Shown here: positions 1 through 6,794 of the stretch, piece after piece
How positions within the stretch are numbered: position 1 is the stretch's first letter
How the letters are laid out: every line of letters starts with the position of its first letter
Source of the DNA: a virus
IMG/VR virus record: IMGVR_UViG_3300009087_000004
Span: 1-44,842 of that record
Length of the DNA stretch: 44,842 nucleotides
Reading direction: 5' to 3' (one strand)
Made by a program: the position numbers and the translations under genes
The notes under the pieces: model-generated
The model's database searches: none
What the model was told of the DNA's origin: nothing
What the model saw: the letters and a program-made list of their open reading frames with translations, nothing else

Positions 1-75
1 AAAAAAGCAGGGGATAGTGGCTACCGGGATAACCGGGGACAGCGATAGGCGCAGCACTCTTCCCCTATTCTGATT
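1..75. other. GC-rich structured segment at window start
   Basis: This segment is richer in G and C than the rest of the window. AGGGGA near position 10 can pair with TCCCCT near position 61, enclosing shorter self-complementary stretches (CCGG/CCGG and GCG/CGC). It lies upstream of the first small gene, so it could be a leader, a terminator of a gene left of the window, or part of a packaging or end site. I cannot choose between these. Confidence 0.3.
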
Positions 76-97
76 TATAAGACAAAAAGGGGGAATC

Positions 98-256
98 ATG
101 GACAAAGAAACAATAGAAGCATTATTGGAAGCAAAAAAAGCCATATTTAAGGCTGCGAATTTAATGTTTTTCTGCGATGATGAAGAAGTGAAAAAGCATG
201 GGAGGGAACTATGGGGAGCAGGCTTAGTGATTGACCAATGGCTAAGGAGCCAGTGA
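98..256 (+). CDS. Small hypothetical protein, 52 aa
   Basis: A 52-residue ORF opens with ATG three bases after a strong purine-rich ribosome site (GGGGGA) and ends in TGA. The protein is mostly helical in character, acidic and lysine-rich in its first half, with a short aromatic stretch around residues 23-25 and a tryptophan-containing C-terminus. I recognise no family. It lies just upstream of the promoter and structured RNA that precede the replication genes. The good ribosome site and clean codon use argue that it is real. Confidence 0.6.
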   Translation: MDKETIEALLEAKKAIFKAANLMFFCDDEEVKKHGRELWGAGLVIDQWLRSQ

Positions 257-265
257 AAATATAAC

Positions 266-294
266 TTGACATATTCTGCCAAAGATAGTATCAA
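266..294 (+). promoter_or_regulatory. Candidate sigma70-type promoter
   Basis: A perfect TTGACA (266-271) is followed after 17 bases by TATCAA (289-294), placing a start near 301. A second -10-like TATAAT lies at 332-337, directly before the structured RNA at 341, but without a good -35. Either could drive the leader RNA and the HNH/primase genes. Confidence 0.45.
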
Positions 295-340
295 TCTATT
301 ATGCTGATTAAACTGGAGAATCCCGCAAACCTATAATTTA

Positions 341-421
341 GCGCACCAGCAGCCCGATTAACCGTGAGGCATCGGAATCTCTCCTTCCAGTTGAGATCAG
401 CAGCCCTGGTGCGCCTTTTTT
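341..421 (+). ncRNA. Three-way-junction leader RNA ending in a terminator-like stem
   Basis: A perfect 9-bp outer stem (341-349 with 406-414) is followed by a run of T residues (416-422), the form of a Rho-independent terminator. The outer stem encloses two 5-bp hairpins: CCGAT/ATCGG at 354-358/371-375 and ATCTC/GAGAT at 377-381/393-397. The predicted fold is a three-way junction. The T run ends just before the GAGG ribosome site of the next gene, so it could act as an attenuator or riboswitch-like leader. If transcription starts at the TATAAT at 332, it could instead be an 80-nt small RNA. It has no TpsiC or anticodon signature of a tRNA. Confidence 0.55.
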
Positions 422-431
422 TGAGGTTGCC

Positions 432-824
432 ATGCCTGTATATTGTGCTACTTGCAATACAGAAGTTGAGGCAGAAATAATAGAAGCTGGTCCTAAATCT
501 CCCCATTATGCTAAAGAAATTTGCCCTATTTGTAAAAGACATTTTAGATGGATTCCAAAAACAGAAAATAAAAACAAGCGCAAACCGTCAAAGTTTACTC
601 CTGCGAATCTTTCTATTTTCTTTTGTGAATTATGCGGTCGTAATGGCAATGCCCTGGGAAATAAAGAAGTATTAGAAGTCCACCACAAAATCCCGATATG
701 TGATGGGGGCCTCGACGAAAAAGATAATATTTTAATTGTTTGTTCTGCTTGTCATAGAATGGTTCATTGGTTACGCACTTATGTAAACAACCACTTACAA
801 CAAGAGATTAATAATGCCAAATAA
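432..824 (+). CDS. HNH endonuclease-like protein with N-terminal zinc ribbon
   Basis: This 130-residue protein has two metal-binding modules. The N-terminal third carries CxxC pairs (YCATC near residue 4 and CPIC near residue 31) typical of a zinc ribbon. The C-terminal half is a compact HNH fold: CELC, then a VHHKIP motif, a central asparagine in the EKDNILIVC stretch, and a final CSACH with a downstream MVH. The family cleaves double-stranded DNA with a divalent metal. It lies directly downstream of the leader RNA, and its stop overlaps the start of the primase gene by 11 bases, so the two are probably translated together. It may serve replication or recombination rather than homing; the sequence does not decide this. 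Confidence 0.8.
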   Translation: MPVYCATCNTEVEAEIIEAGPKSPHYAKEICPICKRHFRWIPKTENKNKRKPSKFTPANLSIFFCELCGRNGNALGNKEVLEVHHKIPICDGGLDEKDNILIVCSACHRMVHWLRTYVNNHLQQEINNAK

Positions 825-3111
825 TACCATTTCAGGGTTTAAAGGTATTAATCCCAAGCCTGTTGCTACAATTACATGGCAAAAGGTGTTGGATCATATC
901 AGGTCAGACAAGTATAAAGCCTCAATAAATTCAGTCCGCAATATTATCTCAAAACATGGTGTAAAGTCAGAAGAATATAAAAAAGCAAAGTGCAATCTTC
1001 CTGGCATCACGTTTGGAGGTACATTCTCACACAGAGCAAATGCCAAAATTATCCAGCCCACCGGATTCATTATACCGGACATGGATAACATACCTCAACA
1101 AGTTAGAAATCTATTTAACTTATTAATCCAAGATACGAATATATGGTTTGTTTTTCGTTCTCCATCTAATGAGGGGCTTAAAGTTGGGGTCCGTGCAGAG
1201 AATATCTCGAATGACGAAGATCATAAACTGTTTTATACGGCAGTTGAAGAGTATTTCAAGGAACTTTACGGTATTGAGATAGACACAGCCTGCAAGGATA
1301 TATCACGCCTTACTTTCGTTTCGCATGATCCTGAACTATGGATCAACCCTCAGCCTCAGTTTTTTAATATCAAACAATGGACTGACATTATTCCAAGCCC
1401 ACCTGAACCTGTTTATTGCCCGATTAATGGCAATGGTGGAAAGGGCCAGGAAAAATATGCAAGGAAAGTTCTTGAATCCTGTTGCAGAAAATTACTGGAG
1501 TGTCCAAAAGGGAATAAGCACATAACCCGTCTCAAACAATCAAGATTGATTGGCGGTTATCTCCAGTGGTTGGACGAGGGGGAAGTTTTGTCTATGTTCG
1601 AACAAGCCATAATTGCAAGCGGAACTCCGAATATATCTCAGGCTATGAAGACAGTAAAGAACGGAATTGAGTATGGCAGGGTATTGCCTATTGAGTTAGA
1701 AGACCTTAACAGGTATGATGATGAACGTAAAATCAGCGTTTCAGGCGATATTTTAAATGACAGTAATGACATAGAACAAAAAAGAATGACAGTAATGACA
1801 GCACATGACAGGGACATGACAGTTGAAGACAAAAGAATGACAGTTGAGCCAAAAAGAATGACAGCAATGACAGTTGAAAAAACTGTGGGAAATCAAAATC
1901 TGGCTGACGACATTCACGCTTTCCTTAGAACCGCTAAGGGTTCATTCACTGTTGAAAGTCTTGACCGGGAATTAAATCTGACAACCCGGAGCCATCGTCA
2001 GCAACGCTCCTATATATTACTTAAGTATATTAATAATAAATATAAGAATAAGAATAATAATATTACTTTAAAGAAAGATCCTATTAAGAACAATGTTTAT
2101 CATATTATCCCAACTGAGGTTGACTGGATTGATTTATCCCTCCCAACTGAAGAAAGTTTCCCTATAAGACTGCCATTCGATCTTGATAAGAAAATCTCAA
2201 TCCCACCCAAATCAATCATCATTGTGGCAGGAACGACCAATAGTGCCAAAACTGCCATTATGCTAAATACACTGAGACTGAATATTAATTCCCAGTTTGA
2301 GAAACTGTTTCTCGTCTCGGAAGGTGCTGGTGAAATCAAGGGCAGAATAAAATCTTTTGGTGATCCGGTTGATTTCTGGAAAGACAATATCATGATTGCT
2401 TCACAGTCTGATAACTTTGATACTGTTATTGAGAATTACAATACTGACGGGCTGACTTGTATTGACTACCTCGAACCAACCGAGGGGCAATATTATATGC
2501 TTACGAGCCAGATAAGAGATATTTATGACTGCCTCAAGACTGGGGTTGCTATGATAGCTTTGCAGAAGAAATCAAACCAGACAATGGGACGTGGGGGCGA
2601 AGGTACGGCAGAGAAGGCCAGGCTCTATATGACTGTGGATTATCTCTGTGCGTGTCAAAGGGGCGTTGTGTGTGCGGTTGCACTGACGAAAGTAAAACAG
2701 TCTATTGACGAGACTATGCAGGGTAAGGAACTCCATTTCAGGCTTGAGCATGGCTCTAAGATTACTCCGCTTACTGACTGGATGTTTTCGAGCAGGGTAA
2801 ACAGGGATAAGTGTATCAGGGATTACGAAAATGATGATCTTGCCAAATCCTATAAAAAAGCTGAAGAGGATGATTTTATTTTCAGGGCCAAGAATGGTAA
2901 CGGTGCTTTCAGGAAAGTCAGGATAACCAGAAAACAGGCTGAGGAATGGGCAGAGAATATGCCTTACATTGATGTTTTTACCAGACTGGAACAAATAGCG
3001 GCTGATTCAATGCAGAGAGATTTCCTGCATGATAGATATATTTTTCAGATACCAGCTATTCTCAGCAAAGAAAACGAAACAGCATCTTGTGGCATGGGAG
3101 AATCAGGATGA
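814..3111 (+). CDS. Replication protein: PrimPol-like (VirE_N/BT4734-like) primase fused to a RecA-like ATPase
   Basis: The 765-residue protein has two recognisable halves. Residues about 60-185 resemble the VirE_N/BT4734-like domain, a branch of the archaeo-eukaryotic primase fold. It shows a DxD pair (D89, D91), an SPSNEGLKV stretch (116-124) and a DISRLTFVSHDP stretch (162-173). Residues about 455-650 form a RecA/DnaB-like ATPase with Walker A GTTNSAKT (473-480) and a Walker B-like TCIDYLEP near 547. The linker around residues 315-353 is repetitive (MTV units) because of DNA repeats described separately. It probably primes and unwinds phage DNA. The start overlaps the preceding HNH gene, and its TGA overlaps an ATG at 3108. 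The domain names are my pattern recognition. Confidence 0.75.
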   Translation: MPNNTISGFKGINPKPVATITWQKVLDHIRSDKYKASINSVRNIISKHGVKSEEYKKAKCNLPGITFGGTFSHRANAKIIQPTGFIIPDMDNIPQQVRNLFNLLIQDTNIWFVFRSPSNEGLKVGVRAENISNDEDHKLFYTAVEEYFKELYGIEIDTACKDISRLTFVSHDPELWINPQPQFFNIKQWTDIIPSPPEPVYCPINGNGGKGQEKYARKVLESCCRKLLECPKGNKHITRLKQSRLIGGYLQWLDEGEVLSMFEQAIIASGTPNISQAMKTVKNGIEYGRVLPIELEDLNRYDDERKISVSGDILNDSNDIEQKRMTVMTAHDRDMTVEDKRMTVEPKRMTAMTVEKTVGNQNLADDIHAFLRTAKGSFTVESLDRELNLTTRSHRQQRSYILLKYINNKYKNKNNNITLKKDPIKNNVYHIIPTEVDWIDLSLPTEESFPIRLPFDLDKKISIPPKSIIIVAGTTNSAKTAIMLNTLRLNINSQFEKLFLVSEGAGEIKGRIKSFGDPVDFWKDNIMIASQSDNFDTVIENYNTDGLTCIDYLEPTEGQYYMLTSQIRDIYDCLKTGVAMIALQKKSNQTMGRGGEGTAEKARLYMTVDYLCACQRGVVCAVALTKVKQSIDETMQGKELHFRLEHGSKITPLTDWMFSSRVNRDKCIRDYENDDLAKSYKKAEEDDFIFRAKNGNGAFRKVRITRKQAEEWAENMPYIDVFTRLEQIAADSMQRDFLHDRYIFQIPAILSKENETASCGMGESG
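1757..1872 (+). repeat. Iteron-like array of nine ATGACA repeats inside the primase gene
   Basis: ATGACA starts at 1757, 1766, 1786, 1795, 1805, 1816, 1837, 1858 and 1867. The spacings are 9, 20, 9, 10, 11, 21, 21 and 9 bases, close to one or two helical turns. Most copies extend to ATGACAGT or ATGACAGC. Three copies (1757, 1766, 1805) are in a different codon phase from the other six, so the repeat is kept at DNA level, not only as a peptide repeat. AT-rich sequence follows at 2020-2070. This matches what replication iterons look like. Confidence 0.55.
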
Positions 3112-3155
3112 GTATTAAACTTTACAAATTAGCAGTAAGGAGGTTTGGAGAATGA
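3108..3155 (+). pseudogene. 15-codon ORF, duplicated 5' end of the methyltransferase gene
   Basis: The ATG overlaps the primase stop (ATGA) and the TGA overlaps the next ATG (ATGA again). Its first six residues (MSIKLY) are the same as those after the methyltransferase TTG start at 3452. It also carries the AAGGAGG ribosome site of the following gene. It looks like the original methyltransferase start, cut off by insertion of the 3152-3376 gene. It may still be translated as a coupling peptide. Confidence 0.5.
3109..3125 (+). repeat. 17-nt direct repeat, left copy
   Basis: TGAGTATTAAACTTTAC here is identical to 3453-3469, 344 bases downstream. The pair flanks the 74-residue gene and marks the start of the methyltransferase. 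Confidence 0.8.
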
Positions 3156-3376
3156 AAAACAGTAAAGATGTTGAAACTGCCAGTGCCCCGGCGGTCGGGT
3201 GTGAAATGCCTTGTTATGTGGCTATACTTGACCATACCGATCAGGTTGGCTTTGACCAGTCATTTACATTTAGAGAGGCAAAACCTCTTACCGGGAGGGA
3301 AACGGTTAATGATCTTATGGTATGGGGAAAACAGTGGATGAAAAAACCCCAAATTATGGTTGTCCTTGCCACATGA
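3152..3376 (+). CDS. Hypothetical protein, 74 aa, probable inserted gene
   Basis: The ORF begins 7 bases after a strong AAGGAGG site and overlaps the preceding mini-ORF by four bases. The protein has two cysteines near residues 17 and 21, an acidic middle and a C-terminal WGKQWMKKP stretch. I recognise no family. It is bounded by the 17-nt direct repeats at 3109 and 3453, which suggests that it was inserted between the primase and the methyltransferase, or can be lost by recombination between the repeats. Confidence 0.5.
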   Translation: MKNSKDVETASAPAVGCEMPCYVAILDHTDQVGFDQSFTFREAKPLTGRETVNDLMVWGKQWMKKPQIMVVLAT

Positions 3377-3451
3377 CAAGTTTGTGGGTTGATTGGCTGT
3401 TACAGCGATATGAATACAAGAAAGCAAGGGAAAGGAAACTGGAGGCATAAG

Positions 3452-4936
3452 TTGAGTATTAAACTTTACCAAGGTGATGCACTTACAGTCCTAAAGACAT
3501 TAGCTGCTGGGAGTGTTCAGTGTTGTGTAACCAGCCCTCCGTATTGGGGGCTTAGGGATTATGGCATTGAAGGGCAGATTGGTCTTGAACCAACGCCTGA
3601 ATTATACGTTGAACATCTTGTTGAGATATTCAGAGAAGTAAAACGGGTATTGAAAAAAGATGGAACTTTTTGGCTTAATTTAGGGGATAGTTATGCAGGA
3701 AGCTGTAAGGGGGAAGGTGGAATTTATGAACTATCTAAGAAGCAGAACTCAAATCGTGGTTCTCATTATGGGAAAGATAATGGAATAATTCATAAATTTG
3801 ATAGTGGTCTTAAACCAAAAGACCTCGTAGGCATACCTTGGCGTGTAGCGTTAGCTTTGCAAGCGGACGGTTGGTGGTTACGGCAGGACATCATCTGGGC
3901 GAAAGGAAATCCTATGCCAGAATCAGTTTGTGACAGAAACACAAAATCACACGAATACATTTTTTTGTTGACAAAAAGCCCCCGATATTATTATGATAAT
4001 ATTGCAATTCAAGAAAGGGCTGGTGGCTGTAATGACAAAGAAATGCAATACCTGCAAGCTGATTTTACCGATAGAGAACTTTTACAAAAACAATCAGCAG
4101 AGGGACGGACTGTGTGGCCGGTGTGCCGACTGTACAAAAATAGCGAGAAAGAAATACGACCAGAAATACAACAAAACGGAAAAGGCAAAAGCGAACGCCA
4201 AGAGATATTATTATTCGGAGAAGGGGCAGAAAAAAAAGAAGGAATATCGGGAAAATTACGAACTGACCTTGGAACAAAAAGAGAAATATCGTCTGGCGAT
4301 GAGAAAACACGAGAAGGAAGAAAAATACAAGAATCGCCGGAAGAAATACGATTTATCAGAGAAAGGGAAAACAATGAAAGCGGGGCGGGATGCCCGTTAT
4401 TTTGTAACTCCGAAAGGCCGTATGGCGAAAAAACGCATAGAGAAGAAAAGGAAATTCTGTCTTGCCAGTACGCAATGCACATTAACCTTAGCGGAATGGG
4501 AGGACATCAAAAAGAAATACGGATACCTCTGTGCTTATTGCCACAAACCAAAGAAATTAGAAATGGATCATGTAATTCCGTTGACGAAAGGCGGACACCA
4601 TACCAAAGCGAATGTAGTTCCTTCCTGCCGAACCTGCAACGCCAAGAAAAACAATCGTCTTTTAGAAATCGCCGTAGTGTCTGGCACATAAATACTCGCG
4701 CTTTTAAATCCGCCCACTTTGCCACATTTCCTCCTGAGCTTCCAGAAATTTGTATCAAGGCAGGAAGTAGAAGGAATGATATCATTCTTGATCCCTTTTC
4801 AGGTGCAGGGACAACTGGACTTGTAGCAAACAGGCTGGGCCGTCAATATATTGGGATAGAATTGAACTCCGAATATATAGAGATGAGCAAAAAACGTATT
4901 TATGATGATGCGCCATTATTTTATCAGGAGGCATAA
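3452..4936 (+). CDS. DNA methyltransferase (N4/N6, beta class) with a roughly 215-residue insertion
   Basis: A TTG start is chosen because GGAGG lies 6 bases upstream and the protein then begins SIKLYQGDALTVL, typical of the family. Motif IV is TSPPYW (residues 27-32), and the SAM-binding motif I DPFSGAGTT starts at residue 447. This IV-before-I order defines the beta class. The SPPY form favours N4-cytosine but does not prove it. Relatives are about 280-300 residues; this one is 494. The excess lies between YYYDNIAIQE (ending near 4020) and RNRRSVW (from 4664), the target-recognition region. There a complete HNH gene occupies another frame while the methyltransferase frame stays open. The product may be an unusual long enzyme or an inactive one. 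It probably protects phage DNA from restriction. Confidence 0.8.
   Translation: MSIKLYQGDALTVLKTLAAGSVQCCVTSPPYWGLRDYGIEGQIGLEPTPELYVEHLVEIFREVKRVLKKDGTFWLNLGDSYAGSCKGEGGIYELSKKQNSNRGSHYGKDNGIIHKFDSGLKPKDLVGIPWRVALALQADGWWLRQDIIWAKGNPMPESVCDRNTKSHEYIFLLTKSPRYYYDNIAIQERAGGCNDKEMQYLQADFTDRELLQKQSAEGRTVWPVCRLYKNSEKEIRPEIQQNGKGKSERQEILLFGEGAEKKEGISGKLRTDLGTKREISSGDEKTREGRKIQESPEEIRFIRERENNESGAGCPLFCNSERPYGEKTHREEKEILSCQYAMHINLSGMGGHQKEIRIPLCLLPQTKEIRNGSCNSVDERRTPYQSECSSFLPNLQRQEKQSSFRNRRSVWHINTRAFKSAHFATFPPELPEICIKAGSRRNDIILDPFSGAGTTGLVANRLGRQYIGIELNSEYIEMSKKRIYDDAPLFYQEA
3453..3469 (+). repeat. 17-nt direct repeat, right copy
   Basis: This copy is identical to 3109-3125 and lies just after the first base of the methyltransferase TTG start. 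Confidence 0.8.
4032..4691 (+). CDS. HNH endonuclease nested out of frame in the methyltransferase gene
   Basis: This 219-residue protein is very lysine-rich. The N-terminus has CNTC near residue 4 and CGRCADC near residue 27, a zinc-binding pattern. The middle is a long basic helical stretch of KKYD/KKR repeats, likely DNA-binding. The C-terminus is a classical HNH nuclease: LCAYC, MDHVIPLTKGG, NVVPSCRTCNAKK. It lies entirely within the methyltransferase ORF in a different frame, and its last 9 codons overlap the conserved RRSVW region of the methyltransferase. The ATG at 4032 is preferred over an upstream ATG at 3993 because the zinc motif follows directly. The context suggests a homing endonuclease whose target is an uninterrupted methyltransferase gene. 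Confidence 0.8.
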   Translation: MTKKCNTCKLILPIENFYKNNQQRDGLCGRCADCTKIARKKYDQKYNKTEKAKANAKRYYYSEKGQKKKKEYRENYELTLEQKEKYRLAMRKHEKEEKYKNRRKKYDLSEKGKTMKAGRDARYFVTPKGRMAKKRIEKKRKFCLASTQCTLTLAEWEDIKKKYGYLCAYCHKPKKLEMDHVIPLTKGGHHTKANVVPSCRTCNAKKNNRLLEIAVVSGT

Positions 4937-5164
4937 ATGGACCTGGAACACATATCGACCATTTTATTAAGCACGTTAAAGTGCAAAGTCAATGGAGAGG
5001 AACAACACATGGATAAGACTGAATCAGGACTGAGCCAGCCGAAGATCGTAACCTGCAATATCTGCGGCAATGAATGGCCGTATTATGGTGCAGACGATAG
5101 CAAAATTAAGTGTCCTAAGTGTGGGAGTAACGAGAGTTTTAAAATAAAGGGAGGTAGTAATTAA
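4937..5164 (+). CDS. Small zinc-ribbon protein, 75 aa
   Basis: The start follows an AGGAGG site 5 bases upstream; a second possible ATG lies at 5009, also with a purine-rich site. The C-terminal half has CNIC and CPKC pairs about 22 residues apart, a rubredoxin-like zinc ribbon. The N-terminal 25 residues show no motif. The start lies immediately after the methyltransferase stop, and its own stop overlaps the next start (TAATG), so it belongs to the same operon. The function is unknown; small zinc ribbons in phages often bind nucleic acid or host proteins. Confidence 0.6.
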   Translation: MDLEHISTILLSTLKCKVNGEEQHMDKTESGLSQPKIVTCNICGNEWPYYGADDSKIKCPKCGSNESFKIKGGSN

Positions 5165-5505
5165 TGACACCAGGCCAGGCAATTCGCAAATTTTGTGTTG
5201 AGTGTGCAGGTTCAGGGCAGGACGTAAAGAACTGTACTGCCGATAAGCCCCTTATGGGTGGACAGGTAAAGTCTTGTCCTTTATGGCCCTACAGGATGAG
5301 GAAGGGACGTCCTTCAGTTAAGGCAATCCGCAAACACTGTATGCTTCTATGTGCCAACAATTCTTTTCAGTTCGTCCGGGAATGTGATAAGGAATCATGC
5401 CCTCTTCATCCTTTCCGAATGGGGACGAATCCGAACATATCGGAAGAGACAAGAAAAAGGAGAGCAGAGCAGGTGGAGAAAGTAGGTTTTAAATCTCAAA
5501 AATGA
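5164..5505 (+). CDS. Cysteine-rich phage protein with two tandem zinc-finger-like repeats
   Basis: The 113-residue protein contains an internal duplication. The first unit is AIRKFCVEC ... CPLWPYR and the second AIRKHCMLLC ... CPLHPFR. Each unit has four or more cysteines in C-x2/3-C ... C ... C-P-L spacing, suggesting one metal site per unit. Proteins with this CPLxPxR signature are common small phage and prophage proteins of unknown role. The start overlaps the previous stop by one base, so translation is coupled. A basic tail (RKRRAEQ) could contact nucleic acid. Confidence 0.65.
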   Translation: MTPGQAIRKFCVECAGSGQDVKNCTADKPLMGGQVKSCPLWPYRMRKGRPSVKAIRKHCMLLCANNSFQFVRECDKESCPLHPFRMGTNPNISEETRKRRAEQVEKVGFKSQK

Positions 5506-5605
5506 TAGGACTGTGCCGTGAAAACTTATCAGGATTTAATTCTAATACATGGGTGCGTATGTTGTGTCACGTTTGGGATAAGAACGCAAATTTAGGGGGT
5601 AATTC

Positions 5606-5848
5606 ATGAAGCGAATGATTGCTTGTAAAGAATGTTTAAAAATACCACTTCACCCTTTCCCTGGAGAAAGGGTTGTGCGAATAATGGGGATAGCCAAAAA
5701 ACCACTGTTATGTGATTTTTGTTATCCTTATAAAGAAATTAAAATTGGTGATATGTGTGTTGCCGAATCTATGGGGCGCGAAGGATGTGGAATCCCCTAT
5801 TATGAGTGGGAATCTGAATACATTGAGGTTATATCAAGAGAAACTTAG
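5606..5848 (+). CDS. Small cysteine-containing protein, 80 aa
   Basis: The ORF follows a GGGGGT-rich site and starts with a basic segment containing a CKEC pair near residue 7 and a CDFC pair near residue 36, so a zinc-bound fold is likely. The C-terminal 25 residues are acidic. I recognise no family. It is the last rightward gene before the convergent hairpins at 5861-5991. Confidence 0.5.
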   Translation: MKRMIACKECLKIPLHPFPGERVVRIMGIAKKPLLCDFCYPYKEIKIGDMCVAESMGREGCGIPYYEWESEYIEVISRET

Positions 5849-5860
5849 GGATAAAAAAGA

Positions 5861-5891
5861 AAGCCCCCCTGCTTTACAGCACGAGGGGCTT
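5861..5891 (-). terminator. Hairpin terminator between convergent operons
   Basis: AAGCCCC (5861-5867) pairs with GGGGCTT (5885-5891), and inside it TGCT pairs with AGCA. Read on the minus strand the stem is followed by TTTCTTTTTT, so it can end leftward transcription. It may also work, less well, for the rightward operon ending at 5848. Confidence 0.65.
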
Positions 5892-5919
5892 AAGGAGGAA
5901 AGGGAGAAGAAAGTAAATA

Positions 5920-5949
5920 TAGTCTATATACTATTTTCTTTCTTGTCAA
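5920..5949 (-). promoter_or_regulatory. Possible leftward promoter between the two hairpins
   Basis: The minus strand shows TTGACA (5949-5944) followed after 15 bases by TATAGA (or after 17 by TAGACT). Transcription from here would reach the terminator at 5891-5861 within about 60 bases, giving a very short RNA rather than an mRNA. Confidence 0.3.
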
Positions 5950-5961
5950 CTAAAATGAGAA

Positions 5962-5991
5962 ACCCCCTGCCTGTATCAGCAAGCAAGGGGT
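5962..5991. terminator. Second hairpin in the convergent region
   Basis: ACCCC (5962-5966) pairs with GGGGT (5987-5991), with an inner TGC/GCA pair. The layout resembles the hairpin at 5861-5891. The T content downstream is modest on both strands, so termination strength is uncertain. Confidence 0.4.
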
Positions 5992-6029
5992 CCAGAAAGG
6001 AAATTCCGTATGCTATGAATAAGATAATA

Positions 6030-6203
6030 TTAATTTTCTCCTTTGTCAACATTAATTATTTTTATCAGGCTTCCCATTACAATGCCCGCCCCTCCGGCCA
6101 TGAGTAGTCCAGAATGTGCGCTAAAGTCCTTACCCCAAAACAGGGCCAGCATCATAAAGAAAAAGCCTAATAAAATTCCACAGATACGAAATATAGTTAT
6201 CAT
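6030..6203 (-). CDS. Small two-helix membrane protein, 57 aa
   Basis: Reading leftward, an ATG at 6203 lies 1 base after the stop of the upstream gene, with GGAG 10 bases before it. The 57-residue product has two hydrophobic segments, about residues 4-23 (aromatic and leucine-rich) and 34-52 (glycine-rich), joined by a short polar loop, and ends with a short charged tail. This is the form of a small inner-membrane protein. A holin-like or superinfection-related role is possible but nothing shows it. It is the last gene of the leftward operon. Confidence 0.6.
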   Translation of the reverse strand: MITIFRICGILLGFFFMMLALFWGKDFSAHSGLLMAGGAGIVMGSLIKIINVDKGEN

Positions 6204-6204
6204 T

Positions 6205-6609
6205 TTACTTTAACTCCTTTCTTGCCTCTTCGGCAAGTTCGACGATGAGGCGACAAAAGAATTCAAGGTCATAGAATAGAGTCCTTTCTTTGTAGAAATA
6301 AGTTATTTGTCGCCATTGGCTATAGGGTGATTCTGGTACTTCGCAAAATATGTTTGTATGAATATTATAGTTTGTATCATAATAATATTGCCATTGTCTC
6401 TTCATTGGGCAAAAGTCGCAATTATTGGAAGCAAGACCGGTTATGGCAGCATTATATTCAATATTATATTCACAACAAGGACAAGAATATCTATAATCTT
6501 GCCAAGGACCGTCTATTTCTCTCTTATCTTTGGCGATGCCCTTTTCAGCATAATCAGCTATTTTTTCCCACAATTCGATTGTTTCTTTTAGTGCCTGGTC
6601 TTCTGTCAT
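6205..6609 (-). CDS. Hypothetical cysteine-containing protein, 134 aa
   Basis: The protein begins with an acidic helical segment, then a tyrosine-rich middle with a CPCCEYN motif near residue 44 and NCDFCP near residue 63. These four cysteines could hold a zinc ion. The C-terminal 40 residues are predicted helical and acidic. Its start overlaps the stop of the gene upstream (ATG and TAA share bases at 6606-6609), so it is translated in tandem. I recognise no family. Confidence 0.55.
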   Translation of the reverse strand: MTEDQALKETIELWEKIADYAEKGIAKDKREIDGPWQDYRYSCPCCEYNIEYNAAITGLASNNCDFCPMKRQWQYYYDTNYNIHTNIFCEVPESPYSQWRQITYFYKERTLFYDLEFFCRLIVELAEEARKELK

Positions 6610-6794
6610 TTTAATTCCTCCAAATACTCCATGATTGGGTCAACCTTCTTCTCCTGATTTTCTGGTTTAGGCTTATCCCTGTCTCTTGCTCTTTGAGCAC
6701 ATTCAAGGCAAGTGGTTTTGGGAATTGTTATGCCATTGCCAAATTGGTTAATTGGCTTGATTTCTCCGCAGACATCACAGGTACGAGTGTTCAT
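6606..6794 (-). CDS. Small zinc-finger protein, 62 aa
   Basis: The N-terminus carries CDVC near residue 6 and CLEC near residue 29, separated by about 23 residues, with an INQFGNG stretch between. This layout is seen in small phage proteins and in the zinc-binding heads of some HNH-type proteins. The C-terminal half is charged and lacks a nuclease motif. It overlaps its neighbours on both sides by four bases, so the three genes at 6205-7024 form a translationally coupled set. Confidence 0.55.
   Translation of the reverse strand: MNTRTCDVCGEIKPINQFGNGITIPKTTCLECAQRARDRDKPKPENQEKKVDPIMEYLEELK

Noticed and set aside
341-421. tRNA
   Set aside because: The outer stem is 9 bp rather than 7, there is no TTCGA-type loop or anticodon arm, and a terminator T run follows.
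3993-4691. Group I intron in the methyltransferase gene
   Set aside because: The methyltransferase frame is open through the whole segment and the join is in frame, so splicing is not needed. I saw no intron-core structure.
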